Shown here in pieces: positions 7,458 through 16,998 of a stretch of DNA of 64,000 nucleotides (its first letter is position 1; every line of letters begins with the position of its first letter). Under the pieces are notes generated by a model. The model made no database searches. It was given only the letters and a program-made list of their open reading frames with translations, and was not told the DNA's origin. This stretch comes from Faecalibacterium taiwanense (lineage in GTDB: Bacteria; Bacillota; Clostridia; Oscillospirales; Ruminococcaceae), in assembly GCF_036632915.2 (NCBI RefSeq), contig NZ_CP155552.1:1922001-1986000 (forward strand), written 5' to 3'. The position numbers and the translations under genes were made by a program.

Positions 7458-9152
7458 ATGATTTCTGGTAAGATTTTGCGTGACGCCATTATCTCTGGCG
7501 CCAACAACATCAACAATCAGCGCTCCCGCGTGGACGAGCTGAACGTTTTCCCTGTTCCTGATGGCGACACTGGCACCAACATGGGCATGACCGTGGGTGC
7601 TTCTGTGCGCGAGCTGGAAGCATTGGACGACAGCTGCACCGTGGGTGAGGCTTCCAAGACCGCTGCTTCCGCCATGCTGCGCGGTGCACGCGGCAACTCC
7701 GGTGTTATCACCAGCCTGCTGTTCCGCGGCTTCTCCAAGGCGCTGGAAGGCAAGAAGGAAGCCACCGCTGCCGACATTGTCGAGGCTTTGAAGAAGGGTG
7801 TCGAGGGCGCTTATAAGGCCGTTATGAAGCCCACCGAGGGCACCATCCTCACGGTTGCACGCATTGCCTCTGAGGAAGCTGCTGCCTGCGGTGCCGAGGA
7901 TGTGCCCGCTCTGTGGGATGTGGTGATGACCGCCGGCCAGAAGGCTCTGGAGGACACCCCCAACCTGCTGCCTGTTCTGAAGAAGGCCGGCGTTGTGGAT
8001 GCCGGCGGTCAGGGCATCATGATTATCTTTGAGGGCATGGGCAAGGTGTTCCATGGCGAAGGCATCGTGGCAGGCGGCGAGGCTGCTCCCAATAAGGCAA
8101 AGCTCTCCACCGAGAACGCCGGCAAGGGCGTGTTCACCGACGACCTGATGAAGGTGGAGGACATCAAGAACGGCTACTGCACCCAGTTCCTGATCAACAA
8201 GTATGAGGGTGCAAGCGCCGCAAAGATGCGTGCCTTTGCAGAATCCAACGGCGACAGTGTGGTGTGCATCGAGGATGACGATGTAATCAACCTGCATGTG
8301 CACACCGCTGATCCCGGCAAGATCCTGAGCGAAGCCATCAAGTATGGCTACCTGACCAACTTCAAGATCGAGAACATGCACGAGCAGTTCCTAGCCCGCC
8401 AGAAGCAGGGCAAGAGCCTGGAAAAGCAGGCTTCTGCTGAGAAGGCCCCTTCTCAGTCCAGCGAGTTCGTCTACGCTGCTGTGGACCCCAGCCGTGACTA
8501 TGGCTTTGTTGCCGTTGCCGCCGGTGAAGGCCTGAAGGCCGTGTTCACCGATCTGGCTGCAGACGCAGTGGTCTCCGGTGGTCAGACCATGAACCCAGCC
8601 ACCGAGGATATCCTCGCCGCCATCCAGAGCGTGCCCGCAAAGACCGTGTTCGTGCTGCCCAACAACAAAAACATCATCATGGCTGCTGAGCAGGCCCAGA
8701 AGCTGGCCGACCGTCAGGTGGTCGTTCTGCCCACCCGCACCGTGCCCATGGGCATTACCGCCATGCTGAACTTTGATCCCTCCGTGAACGCCGAGACCAA
8801 CACCATCAACATGATGGCTGCTGCCGACAAGGTGTCCACCGGTCTGATCACCTATGCTGCCCGCGACAGTGAGTACGACGGCAAGCGCATCAGGAAGGGT
8901 GAGATCATGGCTCTGGAGAACGGCAAGATCGTTTCCACCTCCAACGATATCACCAAAGCTACCTACCGTCTGGCACGCGGCATGTGCAAGAAGGATTCCA
9001 GCTTCGTCACCATCATTTCCGGCTGCGACGTGAGCGATGAGGATGCCGAGAAAGTGACCGAGATCGTAAAGGCAAAGTGCCCGAACCACGTTGAGGTCAG
9101 CCACATCCGCGGCGGCCAGCCCGTTTACTATTATATGATCAGCGTGGAGTAA
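7458..9152 (+). CDS. fakA: DAK2/DegV-type kinase subunit, FakA-like (YloV)
   Basis: A 564-residue protein with an N-terminal DhaL/DAK2 kinase domain. The metal/nucleotide loop FPVPDGDTGTNMG is at about residues 31-43, with a GARGNSG loop near residue 76. A C-terminal extension resembles the FakA middle and C-terminal domains. FakA binds ATP and phosphorylates fatty acids held by a separate FakB (DegV) protein, giving acyl phosphate for phospholipid synthesis. No FakB gene is in the window. AAGGAG precedes the ATG, and the gene follows the Asp23 gene as in many Firmicutes. Length and domain order match the family. Confidence 0.9.
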   Translation: MISGKILRDAIISGANNINNQRSRVDELNVFPVPDGDTGTNMGMTVGASVRELEALDDSCTVGEASKTAASAMLRGARGNSGVITSLLFRGFSKALEGKKEATAADIVEALKKGVEGAYKAVMKPTEGTILTVARIASEEAAACGAEDVPALWDVVMTAGQKALEDTPNLLPVLKKAGVVDAGGQGIMIIFEGMGKVFHGEGIVAGGEAAPNKAKLSTENAGKGVFTDDLMKVEDIKNGYCTQFLINKYEGASAAKMRAFAESNGDSVVCIEDDDVINLHVHTADPGKILSEAIKYGYLTNFKIENMHEQFLARQKQGKSLEKQASAEKAPSQSSEFVYAAVDPSRDYGFVAVAAGEGLKAVFTDLAADAVVSGGQTMNPATEDILAAIQSVPAKTVFVLPNNKNIIMAAEQAQKLADRQVVVLPTRTVPMGITAMLNFDPSVNAETNTINMMAAADKVSTGLITYAARDSEYDGKRIRKGEIMALENGKIVSTSNDITKATYRLARGMCKKDSSFVTIISGCDVSDEDAEKVTEIVKAKCPNHVEVSHIRGGQPVYYYMISVE

Positions 9153-9179
9153 ACACTCCCCCGTTCTGCTGAATTTTTA

Positions 9180-9212
9180 AGCACCTGCGATTTTTGCCGC
9201 GGGTGCTTTTTA
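9180..9212 (+). terminator. Terminator after the FakA gene
   Basis: AGCACCTGCG (9180-9189) pairs with CGCGGGTGCT (9198-9207), with one wobble, and is followed by five T. It is the first of two hairpins in the convergent gap. Confidence 0.8.
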
Positions 9213-9259
9213 AAGCAAAAGTGCCTGCACAGCTAAAGCCGTGCAGGCACTTTTGCTTT
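9212..9259. terminator. Bidirectional terminator between fakA and polC
   Basis: A perfect 19-bp inverted repeat (9212-9230 with 9241-9259) has a 10-nt loop, with A-rich and T-rich outer ends in both orientations. The polC stop codon is 9 bp away. Confidence 0.9.
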
Positions 9260-9267
9260 AAGGATTC

Positions 9268-12200
9268 TCAGAAGAAGCTCACCTGACTGCTCTCCGGCAG
9301 GTCGCCCAGAGCGCCCACCTGACGCAAACGGTCCAGAATGCTGCTGCCGACACCGGAAGCCTGCTGCAACTCTTCCACCGAGATATATTCTTCGCCGTGG
9401 ATGGTCACCTTTTCCAGTGCATCGGCGGCAGCACCGCCAAGACCCTTCAGCGAAGAGAAAGGCAGACGTACCTTGCCGTCCTCCACCACATACTTGGAGC
9501 CGCGGCTCTTGCCCAGCTCAATGGGCAAAAACTCGTAGCCGCGCACCAGCATCTCGTTGACGAGCTGCAGGCTGACCAGCACATCCTCGTCCTTGGCGTT
9601 CTTCTCTTCCTTCAGGCGGCGCTTGACTTCTTCCATGTGGGCGCGGGCCACTGCCGCACCGCCCACAGCGGCTTCGTAGTCGATGTCGTCGCCGCGTACG
9701 GTAAAGTATACCGCATAGAACTCCGGCGGACGGTAGATCTTGAACCACATCAGACGAATGGCCGACATCAGGTAGGCCACAGCATGGGCCTTGGGGAACA
9801 TATACTTGATCTTGCGGCAGCTCTCGATGTACCAGTCCGGCACCTCGTGCTCCCGCATGGCTTCCTCCCAGCCATCCTTGAAGCCGCCCTTGGCCACCTT
9901 GCCCTTACGCACGGCCTCCATGATATCAAAGGCCATCTTGGGTTCCAGACCCTTGCGCAGCAGGTACAGCATGATGCTGTCACGGCAGCCAATGACCTCC
10001 GCAATGGTGCAGGTGCCGCTGCGGATCAGCTCGTCCGCGTTGCCGGTCCACACATCAGTGCCGTGGGACAGGCCCGAGATCTGGATCAGCTCGGAGAAGT
10101 TCTTGGGCCGTGCCTCCACCAGCATACCGCGCACGAAGTTGGTGCCCATTTCCGGGATGCCGAAGGTTCCGGTCTGGCTGTCGATCTGCTCCGGGGTCAC
10201 GCCCAGCGCTTCGGGGCTGGTCAGCAGGCTGTACACCTTGGGGTCGTTCATGGGGATACTGTCAATGGGGATACCGGTGTACTCCTCAAAATACTTGTAG
10301 AAGGTGGGCATATCGTGGCCCAGTTCGTCCAGCTTGAGCAGGGTATCGTGCAGGTACTTGAACTCGAAGTGGGTGGTCAACAGGCCGCCTGCCACATCAT
10401 CCGCCGGGTGCTGGATGGGACAGAAATCGTAGATCTCGTAGGTGTCCGGCACAACGACCATGCCGCCGGGGTGCTGACCCGTGGTGCGCTTGACGCCGGT
10501 GCAGCCCAGAGTCAGGCGGTTCTCCTCCGCATGGTTCACCGTGCGGCCGCGCTCATCCAGATATTTTTTGACATAGCCGTAGGCGGTCTTGTCCTGAATA
10601 CCGGACACGGTGCCCGCCTTGAACACGTTGGCTTTGCCGAACAGCTCCTCGGTATAGCGGTGCACATTGGACTGATATTCGCCGGAAAAGTTCAGGTCGA
10701 TATCCGGCTCTTTATCGCCGTAGAAGCCGAGGAAGGTCTCGAAGGGAATATCGTGGCCGTCCACCAGCATCCGGGTGCCGCAGTTGGGGCAGTTTTTATC
10801 CGGCAGGTCAAAGCCGTCGTCCACGCTGCCGTCGGTGATGAACTCGCTGTGCTTGCACTTGGGGCAGCGATAGTGGGGCGGCAGGCTGTTCACCTCCGAG
10901 ATGCCGGAGAAGTGGGCCACGGCCGATGAGCCGACCGAACCACGGCTGCCCACCTGATAGCCGCCCGCGTTGGAATAGGCCACCAGTTTGACCGCAATGA
11001 CGTACAGCACGGCGTAGCCATGGCCGCAGATGGAGTCCAGCTCCTTCTGCAGCCGCTTTTCCACAATTTCGGGCAGCGGGTCACCGTAATCGCGCTTGGC
11101 GTGTTCCCACGTAGCATCGCGCAATTGCTGCTCTGCACCCTCGATGCTGGGCGGGTAGGTGCCGCGCGGGATGGCACGAACATTGTTGTCGATCATCGCC
11201 GCGATCCTGCGGGGGTTCTTCACCACTACCTCGTAGGCTTTTTCCTTGGGCAGATAGTAGAACTGCGCCAGCATATCCTGCGTGGTGCGGAAGAACAGCG
11301 GCGGCTGGTTGTCGGCATCTTTAAAGCCGTTGCCCGCCTGCAGCACAGCGCGGTAAGCCGCATCCTCCGGCTCGGTAAAGTGCACGTCACCGGTGGCAAT
11401 GACCGGCTTGTGCAGGTCCTCGCCCAGCTTGATGACCGTGCGGTTGAAGTTTTTGATGTCCTCTTCGCTGTCCACCTTGCCGTCCCGCACCATGTAGGCG
11501 TTGTTGCCCAGCGGCTGGATCTCAAGAATATCGTAGTAGGACGCGATCTTTTTCAGTTCTTCATAGCTGGTGCCATCCACGATGGCCCGGTACAGCTCGC
11601 CGGCTTCGCAGGCGGAAGTGAGCAGCAGGCCGTCCCGGTATTTGTTCAAAAGGCTCCGGGGCACCCGGGGCTTTTTGAAAAAGTAGTTCACATGGGCTTC
11701 GCTGACGATCTTGTACAGATTTTTCAGGCCCATCTGGTTCTTGACCAGAATGATGAGGTGGTAATACTTCTTTTTCAGCACCTCGCGGTTGCCGCCAAGG
11801 CCGGTGTTGATCTCACTGACCTTTGCTACCTGCTTTTCTTTCAGGTCGTTCAGCATGACCCCGAAGATGCGGCCCAGCGCGGCAGAATCCTCACAGGCAC
11901 GGTGGGCCTCGTAGGCAGGCAGCTCCAGATGCTTGTTGATGGTGCCCTGCTTGTAGTTGTGCAGGCCGGGGTACATGGCCTGCGCCATGGTCAGGGTGTC
12001 GATATAGGTCGGCTCCAGCTTGATGCCGCTGCGCTTGGCGGCGGCGCGCAGGAAACGCATATCAAAGGCGTGGACGTTGTGGCCCACAAGGATGCGGTCT
12101 CCCGCAAATTTGAGGAAGGCTTCCAGTGCTTCCTTTTCGCCGGGAGCATCCGCCACCATTTCGTTGGTGATGCCGGTCAGCTCGGTGATCTTGGGGGTGA

Positions 12201-13557
12201 TGGGCTTGCCGGGCTTGACAAAGGTATCAAATTCCTCCACCACTTCGCCGTTTTTCACGATGACGGCACCGATCTCGGTCATATACTCCACGCCGGGGTC
12301 AAGGCCGGTGGTCTCGGTATCAAACACGCAGAACTCCCCGTCCAGCGGCTGATCCTTCACACCGTATACACAGGGGATCATGTCGTCCACAAAGTAGGCT
12401 TCACAGCCGTAGATCAGCTTGAAGTCCGGGTCTGATTTATGGATATCGTCCGCTGCCAGCATGGCTTCCGGGTAACCCTGACACACACCGTGGTCAGTGA
12501 TGGCAACGGCCGGATGTCCCATGCGGTGGGCCAGCTTGACGATGCCGCCGGGGTCACAGAAGCCGTCCATGCTGGAAAGCTTGGTGTGCAGATGCAGCTC
12601 TACACGCTTGACCGGTGCGGTATCCTCCCGCTTTTTGCGCTCCACGATGAGCACATCGTAGGGGTAGACGATATAATCGTGTTCGTACTTGTCGTAGGAG
12701 CAGTCGCCGCGCACGATGAGGGTGGTGCCTTTGCCAAGGCTCTCCCACTTGGAGCAGTCCTCACCTTCCTGCGCGCGGATCTTCAGGTTGATGGAGCCCT
12801 GATAATCGGTGATGGATACGGTATAAATTTTGCGGAAGTTGCCCTTGACCTCCGAGAAGAACACATCGCCCCAGATCGTGCACTTGCCGCCCTCGCCGCC
12901 AAGGTCTTTCAGCGGGGTGAGGTTCTTGGGGGTGAACATCTTGCCGTGGAAAATGGTGACGGGCTTATCGGTCAGGTCCAGACCGTCCACCTTGATGGAC
13001 GGTGCTGTGTTCTTTTTCTCAAACTTGACCACCGGTGGCGCGATCTTGCGCTCCAGCTTTTCTTCCATCTGGTGCTGCTCGGCTTCGCTTACAGCGCTTT
13101 GCAGCGTTACCTGCGGCGTTACCCCGGTGTGGGCCGCAATGCGCTCTGCCAGCAGCTTTTCAAAGTGCATCTCCTGCAAAAACTTGGTGCCATGGCATAC
13201 GCCGATGGTGATCTTCTGTCCGATGATGTTGATCTTGCACCGGTCCAGAAAGCCGTTGATGGGCACGCCGTCCCGCTTCATCTCTTCCATCAGATCGCGC
13301 AGGGCCGCTTCGTCCAGCATGGCATAGCCAAACAGGTTCTGGATGCGCAGCTCAAAGCCCTCATAATCCGGCTGCAGGGATGCCAGCAGCCGGGCACAGA
13401 GATTTTTGTCCAGCGGCGCACCGCTGCGCAGGGTAAAGATGACCTGCCGCTCCTGCCGCAGCATCTGCGCATGCTCCACAATGACCTGCCCGAAGCAGGC
13501 CGCAAATGCCGGGTCCACCATGAACTGCGGCCACAGGTTGGATACGAGTGGTGTCAC
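9268..13557 (-). CDS. polC: DNA polymerase III alpha subunit, PolC type
   Basis: A replicative polymerase of low-GC Gram-positives (1429 aa, normal for PolC). In order: N-terminal domains (1-200); an OB fold (about 200-305); the first half of the PHP domain with HLHTKLSSMDG (about 322-332); an inserted DEDD proofreading exonuclease with FDTETTGLDPG (about 412-422) and HNVHAFDMRFL; and the C-terminal polymerase. The polymerase contains a four-Cys zinc module (CPKC, CPNC) and the catalytic PDIDLNF acidic motif. It copies DNA at the fork together with the clamp. Start: GTG at 13557, preceded by AGGAG. It is the last gene of the minus-strand envelope/isoprenoid run. A hairpin (13587-13597 with 13608-13617) separates it from ispG. 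Confidence 0.98.
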   Translation of the reverse strand: MTPLVSNLWPQFMVDPAFAACFGQVIVEHAQMLRQERQVIFTLRSGAPLDKNLCARLLASLQPDYEGFELRIQNLFGYAMLDEAALRDLMEEMKRDGVPINGFLDRCKINIIGQKITIGVCHGTKFLQEMHFEKLLAERIAAHTGVTPQVTLQSAVSEAEQHQMEEKLERKIAPPVVKFEKKNTAPSIKVDGLDLTDKPVTIFHGKMFTPKNLTPLKDLGGEGGKCTIWGDVFFSEVKGNFRKIYTVSITDYQGSINLKIRAQEGEDCSKWESLGKGTTLIVRGDCSYDKYEHDYIVYPYDVLIVERKKREDTAPVKRVELHLHTKLSSMDGFCDPGGIVKLAHRMGHPAVAITDHGVCQGYPEAMLAADDIHKSDPDFKLIYGCEAYFVDDMIPCVYGVKDQPLDGEFCVFDTETTGLDPGVEYMTEIGAVIVKNGEVVEEFDTFVKPGKPITPKITELTGITNEMVADAPGEKEALEAFLKFAGDRILVGHNVHAFDMRFLRAAAKRSGIKLEPTYIDTLTMAQAMYPGLHNYKQGTINKHLELPAYEAHRACEDSAALGRIFGVMLNDLKEKQVAKVSEINTGLGGNREVLKKKYYHLIILVKNQMGLKNLYKIVSEAHVNYFFKKPRVPRSLLNKYRDGLLLTSACEAGELYRAIVDGTSYEELKKIASYYDILEIQPLGNNAYMVRDGKVDSEEDIKNFNRTVIKLGEDLHKPVIATGDVHFTEPEDAAYRAVLQAGNGFKDADNQPPLFFRTTQDMLAQFYYLPKEKAYEVVVKNPRRIAAMIDNNVRAIPRGTYPPSIEGAEQQLRDATWEHAKRDYGDPLPEIVEKRLQKELDSICGHGYAVLYVIAVKLVAYSNAGGYQVGSRGSVGSSAVAHFSGISEVNSLPPHYRCPKCKHSEFITDGSVDDGFDLPDKNCPNCGTRMLVDGHDIPFETFLGFYGDKEPDIDLNFSGEYQSNVHRYTEELFGKANVFKAGTVSGIQDKTAYGYVKKYLDERGRTVNHAEENRLTLGCTGVKRTTGQHPGGMVVVPDTYEIYDFCPIQHPADDVAGGLLTTHFEFKYLHDTLLKLDELGHDMPTFYKYFEEYTGIPIDSIPMNDPKVYSLLTSPEALGVTPEQIDSQTGTFGIPEMGTNFVRGMLVEARPKNFSELIQISGLSHGTDVWTGNADELIRSGTCTIAEVIGCRDSIMLYLLRKGLEPKMAFDIMEAVRKGKVAKGGFKDGWEEAMREHEVPDWYIESCRKIKYMFPKAHAVAYLMSAIRLMWFKIYRPPEFYAVYFTVRGDDIDYEAAVGGAAVARAHMEEVKRRLKEEKNAKDEDVLVSLQLVNEMLVRGYEFLPIELGKSRGSKYVVEDGKVRLPFSSLKGLGGAAADALEKVTIHGEEYISVEELQQASGVGSSILDRLRQVGALGDLPESSQVSFF

Positions 13558-13633
13558 AAATGGTACTCCTTTTTATACAGCACAAACTGCCGCACCCGTT
13601 TTTGCAGGTGTGGCAGCTGTGAAAAAAGCCAAA

Positions 13634-14680
13634 TTACAGTTTATAGATCTCATCCATGAACTGATCCAGGATGTTGTCTCCGGTCAGCTTTTTGATGGGC
13701 TTGCCGTGGATGAACAGCACCGCCTCGCCCTTGCCGCCGGCAATGCCGATGTCTGCTTCGCGGGCTTCACCGGGGCCGTTGACCACGCAGCCCATCACGG
13801 CCACCTTGATGGATTTTTTGCAGCCCTGCAGCCGCTTTTCCACCTCATTGGCGATCTCGGTGCAGGGATACTGGGTGCGGCCGCAGGTGGGGCAGGTGAT
13901 GACCTCCGGGCCTGCTACCGGGAAGCCCACGGCGCGCAGGATGTTGTAGCCCGCTTCCACTTCCTTTTCCGGCTCTGCGGCCAGCGAGACGCGGATGGTA
14001 TCGCCAATGCCTTCCAGCAGCATTCCGCCGATGCCCATGCCGCTTTTCAGCAGACCCATCTGGTAGGTACCCGCCTCGGTAACACCCACATGGAGCGGGT
14101 AATCCGTGACAGCGCTGAGCTGGCGGTAGGCCTCCATCATGCGGGGCACATTGGAGTTCTTGATGGAAATGACGATGTTGTTGAAATCGAATTTTTCCAG
14201 CAGGCGCACATGGTACAGTGCACTCTCCACCATGGCCTCTGGCGTGGGTGCGCCGTATTTTGCAAGGATGTGCTTTTCCAGACTGCCGCCATTCACGCCG
14301 ATGCGGATGGGAATGTTCTTGCGCTGACAGGCATCCACCACAGCCTTCACCCGGTCATCGTCGCCGATGTTGCCGGGGTTGATGCGGATCTTATCCACGC
14401 CTACATCTGCGCAGGCCAGAGCCGCCTTATAGTCAAAATGGATGTCTGCCACAATGGGGATATTCACCGCATTCTTGACGGCTTCGATGCACTTTGCATC
14501 CGCCGGGCTGGGGCAGGTCACGCGCAGGATCTGACAGCCAGCAGCTTCGCACCGCTTTGCCTGCGCCACATTGCCCTCAATATCCTCCACCGGCACGTTG
14601 AGCATCGTCTGCACCGCAACAGGATTCTTGCCGCCGATGGTCACATTGCCGATTTTTACTTCCCGTTTTAACTGCCGCAT
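13634..14680 (-). CDS. ispG: 4-hydroxy-3-methylbut-2-enyl diphosphate synthase (flavodoxin)
   Basis: The penultimate enzyme of the MEP isoprenoid pathway, a 4Fe-4S protein converting MEcPP to HMBPP (348 aa). The N-terminal TIM barrel opens with REVKIGNVTIGGKNPVAVQ. The C-terminal cluster domain shows CPTCGR and, 30 residues on, MGCVVNGPGEA, giving the three cysteines and the glutamate that hold the cluster. The ATG at 14680 is preferred over one 27 nt upstream because AAAGGGGAAC precedes it, and because the longer form would overlap rseP. It follows rseP directly and shares the cluster with dxr, another MEP gene. Confidence 0.96.
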   Translation of the reverse strand: MRQLKREVKIGNVTIGGKNPVAVQTMLNVPVEDIEGNVAQAKRCEAAGCQILRVTCPSPADAKCIEAVKNAVNIPIVADIHFDYKAALACADVGVDKIRINPGNIGDDDRVKAVVDACQRKNIPIRIGVNGGSLEKHILAKYGAPTPEAMVESALYHVRLLEKFDFNNIVISIKNSNVPRMMEAYRQLSAVTDYPLHVGVTEAGTYQMGLLKSGMGIGGMLLEGIGDTIRVSLAAEPEKEVEAGYNILRAVGFPVAGPEVITCPTCGRTQYPCTEIANEVEKRLQGCKKSIKVAVMGCVVNGPGEAREADIGIAGGKGEAVLFIHGKPIKKLTGDNILDQFMDEIYKL

Positions 14681-14703
14681 AAAGTTCCCCTTTCTGTTTT
14701 TGC

Positions 14704-15816
14704 TCACATTGCACCGGTCACAAGCCGGATGATATCATTATAGGTTGCAAAGAGCATCAGGCCAAACAGCAGTGCAAAGGCCGCAATGGTCAGTGTACCC
14801 TGCAGCTTTTCCGGCACTGCATGGCCGGTAACGCCCTCAATGATCAAAAATACCACCTTGCCGCCATCCAGTGCCGGGAAGGGCAGCAGATTGAACACGC
14901 CCAGATTGATGGTGATGAGGGCCAGCAGCTCCAGCAGATCCTGCCAGCCGTAGCTTGCCGCCTGACCGATTGCTGTCACGATACCCACCGGGCCGGACAG
15001 ATTGTTGATGCTCTCACGTCCGCGCACAAGGTCTGCCAGCGAGATAAACGCGATGCGTCCGTAGTACAGGGTGCTGTTCCATGCTTCTTTTAACACATTG
15101 AGCGGTGTTTTTTTGATGCCGTACACCGTAAAGCCAAGGGTCATATGGGTCTGGCCGTTCTCGTCCTGCCAGGTGTCGAACTGCACGTCCGGCAGTTCCA
15201 CCTTCTGGCCGTCCCGCTTCACGGTGAACCGGGCGCGATAGGCTTCGGTGCGCACCAGCTCATAAAGGATGTCGTTGGCCACAAAGCAGCGCCTGCCGTT
15301 CACGGCAACGATCTCGTCCCCCGCCTGCAGGCCGGTCTGGCCGCAGAGGGCATCGTTCTCAATGGAATAGATGGTCTTGCTGGTGATGGCTCCTTCCTGT
15401 GCTGCCACAAGAATGACCAGCACCACAAAGCCCAGCACGAAATTCATGAAGGCACCTGCCACCATCACAAGCACACGCTGCCATACCGGTGCCTCGTTCA
15501 AAGGGATGCCGGTGCGCTGCTCCGGCGGGACAGGGTTTTCTTCCTCTGCTTCCCGTTCGTCGCGGGCCGCTTCGGCCTGCTGGCTCTCGGGGCTTTCCTC
15601 GCCCTCCAGCGCCACATAGCCGCCTACCGGCAATGCACGCAGGCTGTACTGGGTGCCCTTGTAAATTTTCTTCCACAAAGCCGGCCCCATGCCGATGGAA
15701 AACTCGTTGACCTGAATGCCGCAGAGCTTTGCCACGGTAAAGTGCCCGAATTCATGAATGGCGATCACAGCGCTGAACACGATCAGTGCGGCGATCAGGG
15801 TGATAAAAATTGACAT
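14704..15816 (-). CDS. rseP: RseP-type site-2 intramembrane zinc metalloprotease
   Basis: An M50 family protease cleaving membrane-embedded regulators or signal-peptide remnants (370 aa). HEFGH (residues 21-25) gives the two zinc His and the catalytic Glu. NLLPFPALDGG near residue 315 supplies the third ligand. A single PDZ domain (about 165-235) lies between membrane segments. A long acidic, Glu-rich stretch (about 75-105) precedes the second membrane helix and is more extended than usual. It lies 15 bp downstream of dxr and just upstream of ispG, the common dxr-rseP order. Confidence 0.95.
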   Translation of the reverse strand: MSIFITLIAALIVFSAVIAIHEFGHFTVAKLCGIQVNEFSIGMGPALWKKIYKGTQYSLRALPVGGYVALEGEESPESQQAEAARDEREAEEENPVPPEQRTGIPLNEAPVWQRVLVMVAGAFMNFVLGFVVLVILVAAQEGAITSKTIYSIENDALCGQTGLQAGDEIVAVNGRRCFVANDILYELVRTEAYRARFTVKRDGQKVELPDVQFDTWQDENGQTHMTLGFTVYGIKKTPLNVLKEAWNSTLYYGRIAFISLADLVRGRESINNLSGPVGIVTAIGQAASYGWQDLLELLALITINLGVFNLLPFPALDGGKVVFLIIEGVTGHAVPEKLQGTLTIAAFALLFGLMLFATYNDIIRLVTGAM

Positions 15817-15831
15817 TGCGTCTCCTAAAGA

Positions 15832-16983
15832 TCAAAGATGTGCGCGCACGAACTCTCGTGCCATGCGGTCGCACTCGTACACATCGCTGAGGGTATACTC
15901 GCCGCCAAAGCTGTCGCTGTCCACGACTGCTTCCACCAGACGGCCAATATCGAGGAAGCCAATTTTGTCCTCAAGGAAGAGCTTGACAGCTTCCTCATTG
16001 GCACCGTTGGCGGCACATGGGCCGAGACCGCCCTTTTTGATGGCCTTTTTGCAGGCGGCAAGGCAGCGGAAGGTCTCGTCGTCTGCCACATCGAAGGTGA
16101 GCACCTTGAGTGCGGCAAAGTCCAGCTCTGGCACAACGCCGGGTACGCGCTTTGGGTAGGTGAGCGCATACTGGATGGGAATGCGCATATCCGGCACACC
16201 CAGCTGAGCAATGACCGAATTATCGCTGAACTGCACCGCCGAATGCACGATGCTCTGGCGCTGCACCACGATCTGGATCTTCTCCGGCGGCAGGCCGAAC
16301 AGCCACACTGCCTCGATCAGCTCCAGACCCTTGTTCATCAGGGTGGCAGAGTCAATGGTGATCTTTGCGCCCATGTTCCAGTTGGGGTGCTTGAGGGCAT
16401 CCGCCTTGGTCTTACCGCGCAGCTCCTCGGTCTTCATCCCGAAGAAGGGGCCGCCGGATGCCGTGAGCAGGATCTTGGTCAGGCTGGGGGCACTCTCCTT
16501 ATCCTGTAGGCACTGGAAGATGGCCGAATGTTCACTGTCCACCGGCAGCAGCTTTACACCATGCTTTGCCACGGCCTGTGTGACCAGATGGCCGCCGGTG
16601 ACAAGGCTCTCCTTGTTGGCAAGGGCCAGATCATGCCCGCTTTCGATCGCGCACAGGCTGGCACCAAGGCCTGCAATGCCCACCACGCTGTTCAGCACCA
16701 CATCGGTGCCGTCCAGTGCGGCCAGCTGCTTGAGCCCTTCCGGCCCTACCAGCAGCCGGGGCGCATCTGCACGACCGGAAAGCTCCGCATCCAGCCTGCG
16801 GGCCGCATCCGGGTCGGTCATGCAGACATAGCGCGGATGAAACTCTTCGATCTGCTGCAGGATCTTGTCTACATGGCTGTGGGCAGAAAGGCCGAACACC
16901 TCATAGCCCTGTGCACGGATCACATCCAGACTCTGGGTGCCGATGGAACCGGTAGAACCCAGCAGAGTGATTTTTTTCGACAT
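15832..16983 (-). CDS. dxr: 1-deoxy-D-xylulose 5-phosphate reductoisomerase
   Basis: The first committed MEP-pathway enzyme, making MEP from DXP with NADPH (about 383 aa). An N-terminal Rossmann motif GSTGSIGTQSL (about 8-18), a central metal/substrate segment with VDSEHSAIFQCL, and ASGGPFF are all present and canonical. The ATG at 16983 is chosen. A GTG three nt upstream is also possible, since GGGGGAAC would serve either. It lies between cdsA and rseP, with 15-bp gaps on both sides, so it is part of one transcript. Confidence 0.97.
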   Translation of the reverse strand: MSKKITLLGSTGSIGTQSLDVIRAQGYEVFGLSAHSHVDKILQQIEEFHPRYVCMTDPDAARRLDAELSGRADAPRLLVGPEGLKQLAALDGTDVVLNSVVGIAGLGASLCAIESGHDLALANKESLVTGGHLVTQAVAKHGVKLLPVDSEHSAIFQCLQDKESAPSLTKILLTASGGPFFGMKTEELRGKTKADALKHPNWNMGAKITIDSATLMNKGLELIEAVWLFGLPPEKIQIVVQRQSIVHSAVQFSDNSVIAQLGVPDMRIPIQYALTYPKRVPGVVPELDFAALKVLTFDVADDETFRCLAACKKAIKKGGLGPCAANGANEEAVKLFLEDKIGFLDIGRLVEAVVDSDSFGGEYTLSDVYECDRMAREFVRAHL

Positions 16984-16998
16984 CACACGTTCCCCCTT

